Positions 7,085 to 14,467 of a DNA stretch of 17,999 bases are shown in pieces (position 1 is the first letter of the stretch; each line of letters opens with the position of its first letter). The notes under the pieces were generated by a model. It had not been told where the DNA came from and searched no databases. It saw nothing but the letters and a program-made list of their open reading frames with translations. The stretch spans positions 1-17,999 of the forward strand of contig CAYYOV010000047.1 of NCBI GenBank assembly GCA_964473365.1. The letters are read 5' to 3'. Position numbers and translations under genes: made by a program. The stretch is from 2-02-FULL-55-14 sp964473365 (lineage in GTDB: Bacteria > Bacteroidota > Ignavibacteria > UBA10030).

Positions 7085-9073
7085 GTGGCATATGTCTTGA
7101 AAGAGAATAGCCGGCTTCTACCCGATCTCATGAACTGCTGGATATTCGATATCGCCTCTCACGGTTTGCGGCTGACGCCGACAATGGCGGTTGCCCTTTT
7201 CCATCTGGTACTCTTTTCAAGTAGTGTTGTCCCCGGTCAGTCCATCTCCTCGTCGAAGCACAATCTGTCTGCAACGAGCGGCAATGCCATCCGGGCGGCC
7301 TCAGAGCAGCAGCTGTGTGTCTTCTGCCATACGCCCCATAGTACTGTCGCTACGTCACAACTTTGGAACAAACAGTTGTCGTCCGTCACGACGTACAACT
7401 TGTACAGTAGTGACTACCTCACTTCCATCGCATACGACTCGCCGGTCCAGATCAATCAGAAATCGAAGCTCTGCATGTCATGTCATGACGGCACGATTGC
7501 ACTCGGATCCGTCTACAATGTTCCCGGCACGAGCGCTGCCGGGACGATCTCGATGACGGGCGGGGTCACCACAATGCCGACTGCCTCTCCCGGGTATATC
7601 GGCACCGATCTCACGAACGATCATCCGGTCGGCTTCACGTTTAACCCTGCGCAAGACCCTGAACTTCAGTCGGCGCCGGCCTGGAATTCGGTGAAGCTCG
7701 ACAATGGGCGTATCGAATGCCATACGTGTCATGATCCCCATGACAACACAAATGGTTCGCTCCTCCGGATGTCGCAAACCGACGCAGGGCTATGCGTATT
7801 CTGCCATAACAAGACGAACTTCACAGGTTCGATCCACAAGACCACCTCGGCTTCGTATACACCATCGGGCGGGACCGCGACCACGGTCGGCGAAAGGTCC
7901 TGCAGAAGCTGTCACAAGGTCCACGGCGGAGCGGGAACCCCCTACCTGCTGACCGCTGTAGAGCAGAATACGTGCTATGATGGTACGAATTCCGGATGCC
8001 ATGGTAGCAGCGCAACGGCGGCCAACAACGTCCAGAGCGACATGGCGAAGACCTACGCGCATCCGACGGATCTCTACACAGGCCGACACAAACGGCGTGT
8101 CACAACGGAAACACCGAGTGAGCTCAGCTCGACGAACAGACACGCCGAATGTCAGGATTGCCATAACCCGCATCAGGCCCAACAGGCGGTGGCGAAGGCC
8201 ACCCGGGGGACCCTCCGTATCTCGGCGGCTCTCAAGGGAACGTGGGGTGTGCAGCCGACGTGGCCGGCAGTTCCAACGACGATGACGAACAACGATGTCA
8301 CATTCGCAACGCCGACCGCGTACTCAGTTGTGACGACGCCCACGGACGAATACCAGCTTTGTCTAAAATGCCATTCGAGCTATGTGACATTGTCGGTCGG
8401 GAAGCGGAATATCGCCGAGGAGATCAACCCGAACTATCCATCCTACCACGGCATCGTGCCGGGAGGTGCGACCAATACCTACGTGAACAGCACCACGGCC
8501 AATGAACCGTGGGGAACGAACAAGCGCGTTTGGTGCAGCGATTGCCACGGAAGCGAAAACGCCGCTGCGCCCAACGGTCCCCACGGTTCATCTCTGACGG
8601 GAGTCGGTCCCGGGACCTCCAACAGTGACAAATTACTGGTGGCCACCATCGCGAGCAGTTCAGCAGGAACGCCGCTCTGTTTGGTGTGCCACAAGTCGAC
8701 ATCGTACAATCCCGGGAGTACCGGCAGCCGGTACGGTCCCCACAGTCAATCCGCGCACAGGGTGGCGGAAGGATGCTTCGCCTGCCACATGTGGGACTAC
8801 GCGGCGCCGCTGACCGGATATACCTACGGCGGGAATTCCGGCAAGATCAACGCACACGGTTGGAACAAGCGTTGGTACTACCGTGAAGGGGTCGAAGGGT
8901 CGGGGCAAAACAGAGGCAAGTACGTGCTGACCATGGGCTCCGGTCAGGCCGTCGAAGCATTCAACGGGGGATATCTGGCCGACATCAACTATACGACCCC
9001 CCAGTGCTGGACCGAGACGTCGAACTGTGCCCACGGCGGCGGAAGGACGGATAACGGATGGATCGCCCATTGA
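7085..9073 (+). CDS. Secreted decaheme c-type cytochrome with tetraheme-like N-terminal domain
   Basis: From the GTG at 7085 the protein has 662 residues. ATG codons at 7130 and 7184 are alternative starts, none with a clear ribosome site; the hydrophobic leader MAVALFHLVLFSSSVVPGQ lies at residues 34-52. Ten CxxCH motifs occur at about 78, 130, 212, 237, 273, 356, 426, 484, 532 and 564. Residues ~53-245 align by eye with the whole mature tetraheme protein at 3506 (ISSSKHNL, LCVFCHTPHS, LCMSCHDGT, TNDHPV, ECHTCHDPH, LLRMS, LCVFCH). Residues 246-570 add six hemes. A further cysteine pair at 297/305 forms C-x7-CH, a possible non-standard heme site. C641 and C648 near the end lack a following His and may form a disulfide. 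Its stop overlaps the resB start by 16 bases. Probable role: outer-surface electron carrier or filament-associated cytochrome. Confidence 0.9.
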   Translation: MAYVLKENSRLLPDLMNCWIFDIASHGLRLTPTMAVALFHLVLFSSSVVPGQSISSSKHNLSATSGNAIRAASEQQLCVFCHTPHSTVATSQLWNKQLSSVTTYNLYSSDYLTSIAYDSPVQINQKSKLCMSCHDGTIALGSVYNVPGTSAAGTISMTGGVTTMPTASPGYIGTDLTNDHPVGFTFNPAQDPELQSAPAWNSVKLDNGRIECHTCHDPHDNTNGSLLRMSQTDAGLCVFCHNKTNFTGSIHKTTSASYTPSGGTATTVGERSCRSCHKVHGGAGTPYLLTAVEQNTCYDGTNSGCHGSSATAANNVQSDMAKTYAHPTDLYTGRHKRRVTTETPSELSSTNRHAECQDCHNPHQAQQAVAKATRGTLRISAALKGTWGVQPTWPAVPTTMTNNDVTFATPTAYSVVTTPTDEYQLCLKCHSSYVTLSVGKRNIAEEINPNYPSYHGIVPGGATNTYVNSTTANEPWGTNKRVWCSDCHGSENAAAPNGPHGSSLTGVGPGTSNSDKLLVATIASSSAGTPLCLVCHKSTSYNPGSTGSRYGPHSQSAHRVAEGCFACHMWDYAAPLTGYTYGGNSGKINAHGWNKRWYYREGVEGSGQNRGKYVLTMGSGQAVEAFNGGYLADINYTTPQCWTETSNCAHGGGRTDNGWIAH

Positions 9074-10512
9074 CCAGCCCGAGGACCATGAGACGCTCTC
9101 TTCGATCGATCGCCTCGCTTCGAACCGGCACGATCCTCATTGCGACGTGCGCCGTTCTGGCAGCGGCCGTGGCATTCTTGCCCGACGAAGACGCCCTGGC
9201 AAGGATGAGCTCCTATCGCGTCCTGAACGACAGCGGCGCATGGGTACGCCCGATCCACTTCACCGAAAGGTTCCAGTCCCCGTTGTTCGCAGTGCTCTTG
9301 ACCGCCGTCTTCGGGATCGCTGCCGTGTCCCTCTACTTCCGGCTCAGAGCCGAGTGGGGACGGTTGCGTTCTGGCAGGACACCGGCACGCGTCGTTGTTC
9401 GCGACGACGAAATGGCCGAGCTGCGGCATCGTCTGCTCGCGTTCCTGCACCACCAGGGGTACGCGGCAACCGAGCATACCGTGCCAGGGGGCCTGAGGTT
9501 CGAGGCATCTCGGGGTTCCTTCGGTATCATTGGCTCGATCCTGTTCCACTGCAGTCTGCTGATGCTCATGGCCGGGATAATCGCGGCCAGCCTGCTGTCG
9601 TTCCGCGCGAGCGTCGTCTTGACCGAGGGTGAGACGTTCTCGACGGCGCACGGGTCGTATCGCCATGTGATCAAGGGGGGGTGGTCTGCCGCGCCCCGGG
9701 ATAGTTTGAACTTTTCTCTCCTCCGCGTCGATCCGGACTATCGTGTGGGGCGGGCTTCAACCTCCGCTGCGATCGTCAGCGTCGAGGGAGCGGAAGGGAC
9801 CGCAGGCAGCGAGGCCGTGTACATCAATCACGCCCTGTCCGCCGGAGGGATGGAACTCCATTTCGCGAACCGACATGGATTCTCTCCCGCCATCCGCATC
9901 GACGATCCTTCGACGGGGCTTACCTATCAGTCGTTCATCCGACTGGCCGCCCCGGCCGGACCGGAACGCACGGCGCACGTGGATTATCTGGTCCTCGGAG
10001 ACAGCGTCACGAAGGTCGAACTGCGGCTGCTTCCGGATCCGGTGTTCCGGAATGACGGGTTCGTTTCCTTGTCGGATGAGCCGACGGCGCCCCTGCTGGA
10101 GGTGAAGGTCTCTCGCTCGTCGCATCAGTTGTTCTCAGGGGTGTTGCCCGTCGGGGGGGAGGCCACGGGCGAAGGCGTCACGGTCGCGTTCCCGCGGCTT
10201 CGACGATGGGCCCAGCTGGACGTCGTTGATGATCAAGGCTCGACTGTTCTTCTCATCGGCACGTCCCTGGCTTCGATCGGCCTGCTGATCCGCCTGCTCT
10301 CGGTGCGACGACGGGTGCGGATCGTTCTGTCGAGAGAGGCGCAAGGCTGGACGGTTGCCGTCGGCGGCTCGTCGGAGAAGTTCCCGGAGGGATTCCGGGC
10401 CGATCTGGCGACCATGCGGGCCGATGTGCAGTTGCTGGTCCTGCGGTACCAAGACGCACAGGCAAAGCCGGTCGAGCTCGATCAAGAGGTCCAGGAGGAG
10501 GTGGAGGCATGA
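9058..10512 (+). CDS. resB: ResB/Ccs1-like cytochrome c maturation protein
   Basis: The 484-residue membrane protein has the ResB (Ccs1/CcsB) layout: helix 1 at ~24-41, helix 2 at ~74-94, helix 3 at ~161-181 with a histidine (H164) in GSILFHCSLLMLMAG, a large periplasmic domain starting with the family-typical LTEGETF, and a final helix at ~393-415. In system II cytochrome c biogenesis ResB and CcsA form the heme exporter and synthase that attaches heme to CxxCH cysteines outside the cytoplasmic membrane. The start at 9058 has GGAAGG upstream and overlaps the decaheme gene; ATG 9088 is an alternative. The gene overlaps ccsA by ATGA. Sequence identity in the periplasmic part cannot be judged, but topology and neighbour make the call firm. 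Confidence 0.9.
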   Translation: MDRPLTSPRTMRRSLRSIASLRTGTILIATCAVLAAAVAFLPDEDALARMSSYRVLNDSGAWVRPIHFTERFQSPLFAVLLTAVFGIAAVSLYFRLRAEWGRLRSGRTPARVVVRDDEMAELRHRLLAFLHHQGYAATEHTVPGGLRFEASRGSFGIIGSILFHCSLLMLMAGIIAASLLSFRASVVLTEGETFSTAHGSYRHVIKGGWSAAPRDSLNFSLLRVDPDYRVGRASTSAAIVSVEGAEGTAGSEAVYINHALSAGGMELHFANRHGFSPAIRIDDPSTGLTYQSFIRLAAPAGPERTAHVDYLVLGDSVTKVELRLLPDPVFRNDGFVSLSDEPTAPLLEVKVSRSSHQLFSGVLPVGGEATGEGVTVAFPRLRRWAQLDVVDDQGSTVLLIGTSLASIGLLIRLLSVRRRVRIVLSREAQGWTVAVGGSSEKFPEGFRADLATMRADVQLLVLRYQDAQAKPVELDQEVQEEVEA

Positions 10513-11336
10513 CGCCCGTCGTCTTTTCGATCATGTTCTGGCTTGTGCCCATCGCGTACGGTAGCAGCTTCGTTCTGTTCGCCACGAGCGTGGTGTTCAG
10601 GCGTCCGCCCCTTGCGGACCGGGCCGTGTTGGCAGGTTGGGCCGGGCTCCTGATCCATACCGCCGCCGTGACGCTGCGGTGGGTACAAACCGGATATCCT
10701 CCGTTCGTCTCGTACCACGAATCCATGTCAGCGAGCGCGTGGTTCGGCGTCCTGACCTTTCTCCTGGCGCAGCAAAGATTCTCCTTCGTGAGGGTGGCCG
10801 GAATCGGCGTGATGCCGCTGGTGACCCTGCTCATGGGATGGGCGGGCACGAGACCCGTTGGCTTCGACGTTCTGCCGATCGGTTTGCAGAGCTTCTGGTT
10901 GTTCATCCATGCTTCCTTCGCGACGATGGCGGCGGGATGTTTTTTGTTCGCTTCGGGAGTGGGGATGGTACGGCTCTACAAGACGCGCATCAACGGGGCG
11001 CTCGGGACAGACCTCGAAGCAGCAGCGGTGGAACGCTACGATGAGTTCAATTTCCGTCTCGTCTTGCTCGGGTTCCTGTTCTGGGGAATGATGATCACCT
11101 CAGGGGCCATCTGGGCTGACCTCGCGTGGGGGCGATACTGGGCATGGGACCCGATCGAGCTCTGGAGCTTTGTCACTTGGTTGGTCTACGCGCTCTATCT
11201 GCACATCTATGTCACCTGGAGACGACTGCGCGGACGGTTCCTCGCATACTACTCGGCTGCTGCTGTCGTGTTCGCCGCATTCGCTCTCTGGGGCGTCCGG
11301 TTCTTCTACGAAACCCTCCACACCTACGGATCCTGA
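10509..11336 (+). CDS. ccsA: CcsA/ResC-like cytochrome c synthase subunit
   Basis: The 275-residue polytopic protein carries the tryptophan-rich WWD heme-handling motif GAIWADLAWGRYWAWDPIEL at ~199-218, followed by a helix ending in H232. Histidines in the positions expected of this family are visible: H134 (LFIHASFATM) and H271 (ETLHTYGS at the C-terminus), the two periplasmic heme ligands, with H232 a likely membrane ligand. Together with ResB it presents heme to apocytochromes. The start overlaps the resB stop (ATGA) and has a good GGAGG-type site. The thiol-reducing partners (ResA, CcdA) are not in the window. The placement suggests a pair dedicated to the multiheme cytochromes encoded upstream, although it could also serve the whole cell. 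Confidence 0.95.
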   Translation: MTPVVFSIMFWLVPIAYGSSFVLFATSVVFRRPPLADRAVLAGWAGLLIHTAAVTLRWVQTGYPPFVSYHESMSASAWFGVLTFLLAQQRFSFVRVAGIGVMPLVTLLMGWAGTRPVGFDVLPIGLQSFWLFIHASFATMAAGCFLFASGVGMVRLYKTRINGALGTDLEAAAVERYDEFNFRLVLLGFLFWGMMITSGAIWADLAWGRYWAWDPIELWSFVTWLVYALYLHIYVTWRRLRGRFLAYYSAAAVVFAAFALWGVRFFYETLHTYGS

Positions 11337-11342
11337 CAACCC

Positions 11343-12374
11343 GTGACGGCCCGAAGGACCATCATAGGATTCATCGGTGGCGGCGTTCTTCTGGGAATGG
11401 TTGCCATTTCCGTTTCATCTCTCTTTGAGAACGACCTGATGGCAAAGGCCGCAGAGATCCCGGCGACCCGGTTCGACCAGCCTCCGGTCTTCGTTGGAGC
11501 ACAGGACCTCGCATCGTCGGATGATACGTTGGCCGAACCGTTCGGACTGGCGATCTTTCATGAGAACCTCCTCGTTTCGTACGTCGGCGCCAACCGGATC
11601 GAAGAATATTCGCCCGATTTTTCCGCGAACAGGGAGTTCAAGCCGTCCCCCGAATTGGATGCCTCCTTCACCGGACTGCTCGTCTACCGCGACAGGCTCT
11701 ATGCGACCAACTACCGGACCGGCGAGCTGTACGTGTTGAACTACAAGGACGGTTCGCTGGTGACGGCGTTCGGTACGTTCCCCGATGGCTCCACGCGCAT
11801 GAAGCTGTTCGGCATCGCGCAGGCGGGGGATGAATTGTACGTGACAGATTCCCGCACGAATACAGTGCTTGCGATCAGCACGGCGACGATACCGGGTGTC
11901 AAAGAAGAAGGGGAGCTGATCACGTCGTTCCCATCGCCGAAAGCGGAGGATTTTCAGCTCAGCTTTCCGACCTTTGCAGCCACAACGCCCGATGGCCGGT
12001 TACTCGTATCCGATGTCGGGAACAAGGAGGTCAAAGTCTTCACCTGCAGCGGGAGGCCGATCCAGCGGTTCGAGAAAGGGGAGCGTTCCATGCTCCACGC
12101 GCCGATGGGGATCGCTATGGACAACCTGCAGTCACCGGCATTCAAGGCGGTGGCAGACTCGATCTTCGATCCCTCAGGATTGCTGCAGCAGGGTAGGGTG
12201 CATGTGGTTGATTCTGCCCCGGGACGCGTGCATGTATACGATGCGGCAGGGAAGTATGTGCTGACATACGGAGAGGAACTGGAGAGGCCGAACGGCATCG
12301 CGATCGATCAGCATAGACGGCTGATCTTCATTGCGGACGCGGCGAAGCGCGCGGTGATGATCTACAAATACTAG
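11343..12374 (+). CDS. Third NHL-type beta-propeller, membrane-anchored or secreted
   Basis: The GTG at 11343, six bases after the ccsA stop, opens a 343-residue protein with a positively charged N-terminus and a hydrophobic segment at ~7-25, either a signal peptide or an anchor. Six diverged NHL-like blades follow, among them KLFGIAQAGDELYVTDSRTN, FPTFAATTPDGRLLVSD and RPNGIAIDQHRRLIFIAD, with a closing strand RAVMIYKY. It lacks the WPxPPD entry motif of the other two propellers, so it is a more distant relative. The fifth blade contains an insertion of about 25 residues (after APMGIAMDN). Lying between ccsA and a small membrane protein, it may act in cytochrome assembly at the cytoplasmic membrane (inference). 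No catalytic residues are apparent. Confidence 0.82.
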   Translation: MTARRTIIGFIGGGVLLGMVAISVSSLFENDLMAKAAEIPATRFDQPPVFVGAQDLASSDDTLAEPFGLAIFHENLLVSYVGANRIEEYSPDFSANREFKPSPELDASFTGLLVYRDRLYATNYRTGELYVLNYKDGSLVTAFGTFPDGSTRMKLFGIAQAGDELYVTDSRTNTVLAISTATIPGVKEEGELITSFPSPKAEDFQLSFPTFAATTPDGRLLVSDVGNKEVKVFTCSGRPIQRFEKGERSMLHAPMGIAMDNLQSPAFKAVADSIFDPSGLLQQGRVHVVDSAPGRVHVYDAAGKYVLTYGEELERPNGIAIDQHRRLIFIADAAKRAVMIYKY

Positions 12375-12382
12375 GTGGTTGA

Positions 12383-12751
12383 ATGGCTATATTCGTGATG
12401 CTCAACAATTTCTTCCATGATTTTTCGGTGGCTATCCTCTTCGCGTCGCTGATGGTGCTGACGTTCGTACACCGCAATATGGGGGACAGGCCGTCGGACG
12501 AGATCCTGCAATTCGCACGGCTTCTCTACCGCTGGATGAACCGGCTCATTCTTGGATCGTGGGCGTTCATTATCGTTGGGGGCATCATCCGGACGTTGGC
12601 GTACGAACAATATGAATGGATGGAGTCGGCGGGGAAAGGGCAGATTGCGGCATTGATCATCAAACATATTCTCCTCGTGTCGTTCGTCCTGGCTGGAACC
12701 TGGCTCCAGGTGCGACTGCGAAAACGGCTGGGGACTTCGGAGGGATCATGA
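12383..12751 (+). CDS. Small three-helix membrane protein, possible b-heme protein
   Basis: The 122-residue protein has three predicted membrane helices at about 12-30, 54-73 and 88-108. Histidines lie at H12 and H30, at the two ends of helix 1, and at H95 in the KHILLVSFVLAGTW helix 3. A charged cytoplasmic-type tail (RLRKRL) follows. Lys-His at the start of a helix and a His at the edge of helix 1 resemble small CopD/DUF2269-like membrane proteins, but I do not recognise it with certainty. H12 with H95, or H30 with H95, could hold a b heme (inference), which would let it pass electrons from quinol or help heme delivery to CcsA. The gene ends in ATGA overlap with the radical SAM gene, so the two are probably co-translated. 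Confidence 0.75.
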   Translation: MAIFVMLNNFFHDFSVAILFASLMVLTFVHRNMGDRPSDEILQFARLLYRWMNRLILGSWAFIIVGGIIRTLAYEQYEWMESAGKGQIAALIIKHILLVSFVLAGTWLQVRLRKRLGTSEGS

Positions 12752-14247
12752 GGATGGGGATGAAGGATTCATCGGAGCTACAGCGGAAGATCCTCTTTGT
12801 CACACCTCCGTATCACGCCGGCGTTGTAGAGTCGGCAGGCCGTTGGATGCCGTTGGGCTTCGTCTATCTTGCGGGGGCAGCGCGGAAGGCGGGGTGGGAG
12901 GCCGTCATCTACGATGCGATGACGAAACAACATGACCTCGAAGAGGTCGAGTCGATGCTCAGGAGTTCCGATGCCGGCGTGATAGCCGTTTCATCGATCA
13001 CATCGACGATGCCCGCTGCCCTCGACGTGCTCCGGTGTGCGAAGAGACTCCGTCCTGATGTGGTGACGATCCTCGGCGGAGTGCATCCCACATTCTGCGC
13101 AGACGATCTCCTCGCTGATGCGGCGAGTCCGATCGACTTCATCGTGCGGGGGGAGGGCGAGGAAACGCTGACAGAACTTCTGGAGGCGTTGTCGGCGGGT
13201 TCGGCTCTGACGGACATCCGTGGGATCTCCTTCCGCCAGGATGGTTCCGTGGTCTCGACGGGTCATCGGCCGTTCCTGCGGTCACTCGACAACCTGCCGG
13301 CGGCATGGGACCTCGTGTCGTGGAGCGACTATCAGTACTACGTCATTCCGGGCTCGCGGCTGGCTGCCGTGAGCACCTCGCGCGGGTGTACGTTCGGGTG
13401 CACATTCTGTTCCCAACAAAAATTCTGGAAGCAGGTTTGGCGTAGTCGGCAGCCGGCCGGCATTGTCGAAGAATTGGCCATGTTGAAGAAACATTATGGC
13501 GCAAATGTGTTCCTGCTCGTCGACGAGTATCCGACGAAGGATCGTGACCGTTGGGAGGAACTGGTCGACCGCATCATCGCGGAACGCCTGGATATTTACC
13601 TGCTGATGGAAACGCGGGTTGAGGACATTGTGCGGGACCGTGCGATCCTCCCCAAGTACCGGCAGGCCGGGATCGTGCACGTCTATGTCGGCGTCGAGGC
13701 TACGAGCCAGGAGACCCTCGATAGCGTCAAAAAGGACATCAGCGTCGAACAATCCTTCGAGGCGATCCAGCTGCTCCGGGAACATCGCATGATCTCTGAG
13801 ACCTCATTCGTGCTGGGATTTCCCTGGGAAACGAAGGATACCATCGAACGGACGCTCGAGCTGGCGCAACATTACAACCCGGATTTTGCCCATTTCCTGG
13901 CGATCACACCGTGGCCCTACGCTGATTTCTACGACGAGGTCAAGAACTCGATCGAGGTCACGGACTTCGCCAAATACAACCTGGTCGAACCGATCATCCG
14001 GCCCGACGCCATGACGCTGAAGGAAGTGCGGCATGCCATGGTGGACTGCTACCGGCGCTACTACATGCGGAAAGCCCCGGAGTACTACACGGAGAGCGAT
14101 CCGTTCAAGCGTGACTACCTGAAGCGTTCGATGCATCTCATCATGCGGAATTCGTTCCTGACGAATCTGATGAAGGAAGAGGGCTTCTCGCTCGTCATGG
14201 GTAGTTCGCATCGACAGCCCGACGAAGTGAGATCGCCAGCCGCCTGA
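12748..14247 (+). CDS. BchE-like cobalamin-binding radical SAM protein
   Basis: The start at 12748 (AGGGATCATG, overlapping the upstream stop) gives 499 residues; a longer reading from 12616 only runs through the previous gene. Residues ~14-150 form a B12-binding Rossmann-type domain (KILFVTPPYHAGV, VVTILGGVHPTF). The radical SAM cluster is C214-x3-C218-x2-C221 in GCTFGCTFC, followed by SQQKFW. Several segments match my memory of BchE, the anaerobic Mg-protoporphyrin IX monomethyl ester cyclase: the CSQxKFW start, LLVDEYPT, VHVYVGVEATSQ, ITPWPYADFY, YNLVEPIIRPDAM and CYRRYYM. BchE is usually about 550 residues, so this one is a little short. No other bacteriochlorophyll gene is visible. Its substrate here is unknown; a tetrapyrrole is a reasonable guess given the heme-rich surroundings. 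Confidence 0.85.
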   Translation: MRMGMKDSSELQRKILFVTPPYHAGVVESAGRWMPLGFVYLAGAARKAGWEAVIYDAMTKQHDLEEVESMLRSSDAGVIAVSSITSTMPAALDVLRCAKRLRPDVVTILGGVHPTFCADDLLADAASPIDFIVRGEGEETLTELLEALSAGSALTDIRGISFRQDGSVVSTGHRPFLRSLDNLPAAWDLVSWSDYQYYVIPGSRLAAVSTSRGCTFGCTFCSQQKFWKQVWRSRQPAGIVEELAMLKKHYGANVFLLVDEYPTKDRDRWEELVDRIIAERLDIYLLMETRVEDIVRDRAILPKYRQAGIVHVYVGVEATSQETLDSVKKDISVEQSFEAIQLLREHRMISETSFVLGFPWETKDTIERTLELAQHYNPDFAHFLAITPWPYADFYDEVKNSIEVTDFAKYNLVEPIIRPDAMTLKEVRHAMVDCYRRYYMRKAPEYYTESDPFKRDYLKRSMHLIMRNSFLTNLMKEEGFSLVMGSSHRQPDEVRSPAA

Positions 14248-14295
14248 GGTCCGACCCTCCCGAGCGTTTGCAGTATCTGTCGGATACAAAGGAGG

Positions 14296-14361
14296 ACGCC
14301 CGCCGGAACATTGGAAATTGTCTATCGACAATTTGAAATCTCCAATGTTTCCGACGGGCGT
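14296..14361. repeat. Large imperfect palindrome between convergent genes, possible bidirectional terminator
   Basis: The left arm 14296-14322 (CGCCCGCCGGAACATTGG... to AATTGTC) pairs with the right arm 14327-14361 across a TATC loop. There is one mismatch, one single-base bulge and a seven-base bulge near 14335-14341. It sits in the 220-base gap between the BchE-like gene (+) and the chemotaxis gene (-), where a shared terminator is expected, but T runs are short on both sides. Arm length and sequence could also mark a dispersed palindromic repeat element. Confidence 0.7.
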
Positions 14362-14467
14362 TTGTGCGGAAAGCCGAAGAGGCCTGAGGCGCGGCTGTGC
14401 GGGGCACGCGCGGACCCCTTCAGCAGGGGGATCGAAAATGTCTAGTGGTGGCGGTCGCGGCCCTCGT

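Noticed and set aside
8660..9070. Open frames on the minus strand inside the decaheme and resB genes
   Set aside because: They are by-products of high GC content; none shows a signal peptide, domain motif or ribosome site, and the + strand proteins are unmistakable.
9370..9390. Second sigma54-like match (GG and GC at correct spacing) within resB
   Set aside because: It lies inside coding sequence, the flanking consensus bases are poor, and no gene starts just downstream.
12616..12747. Longer radical SAM protein beginning at 12616
   Set aside because: The extra 44 residues overlap the coding sequence of the three-helix membrane protein in another frame and have no domain match; ATG 12748 has a good ribosome site and ATGA coupling.
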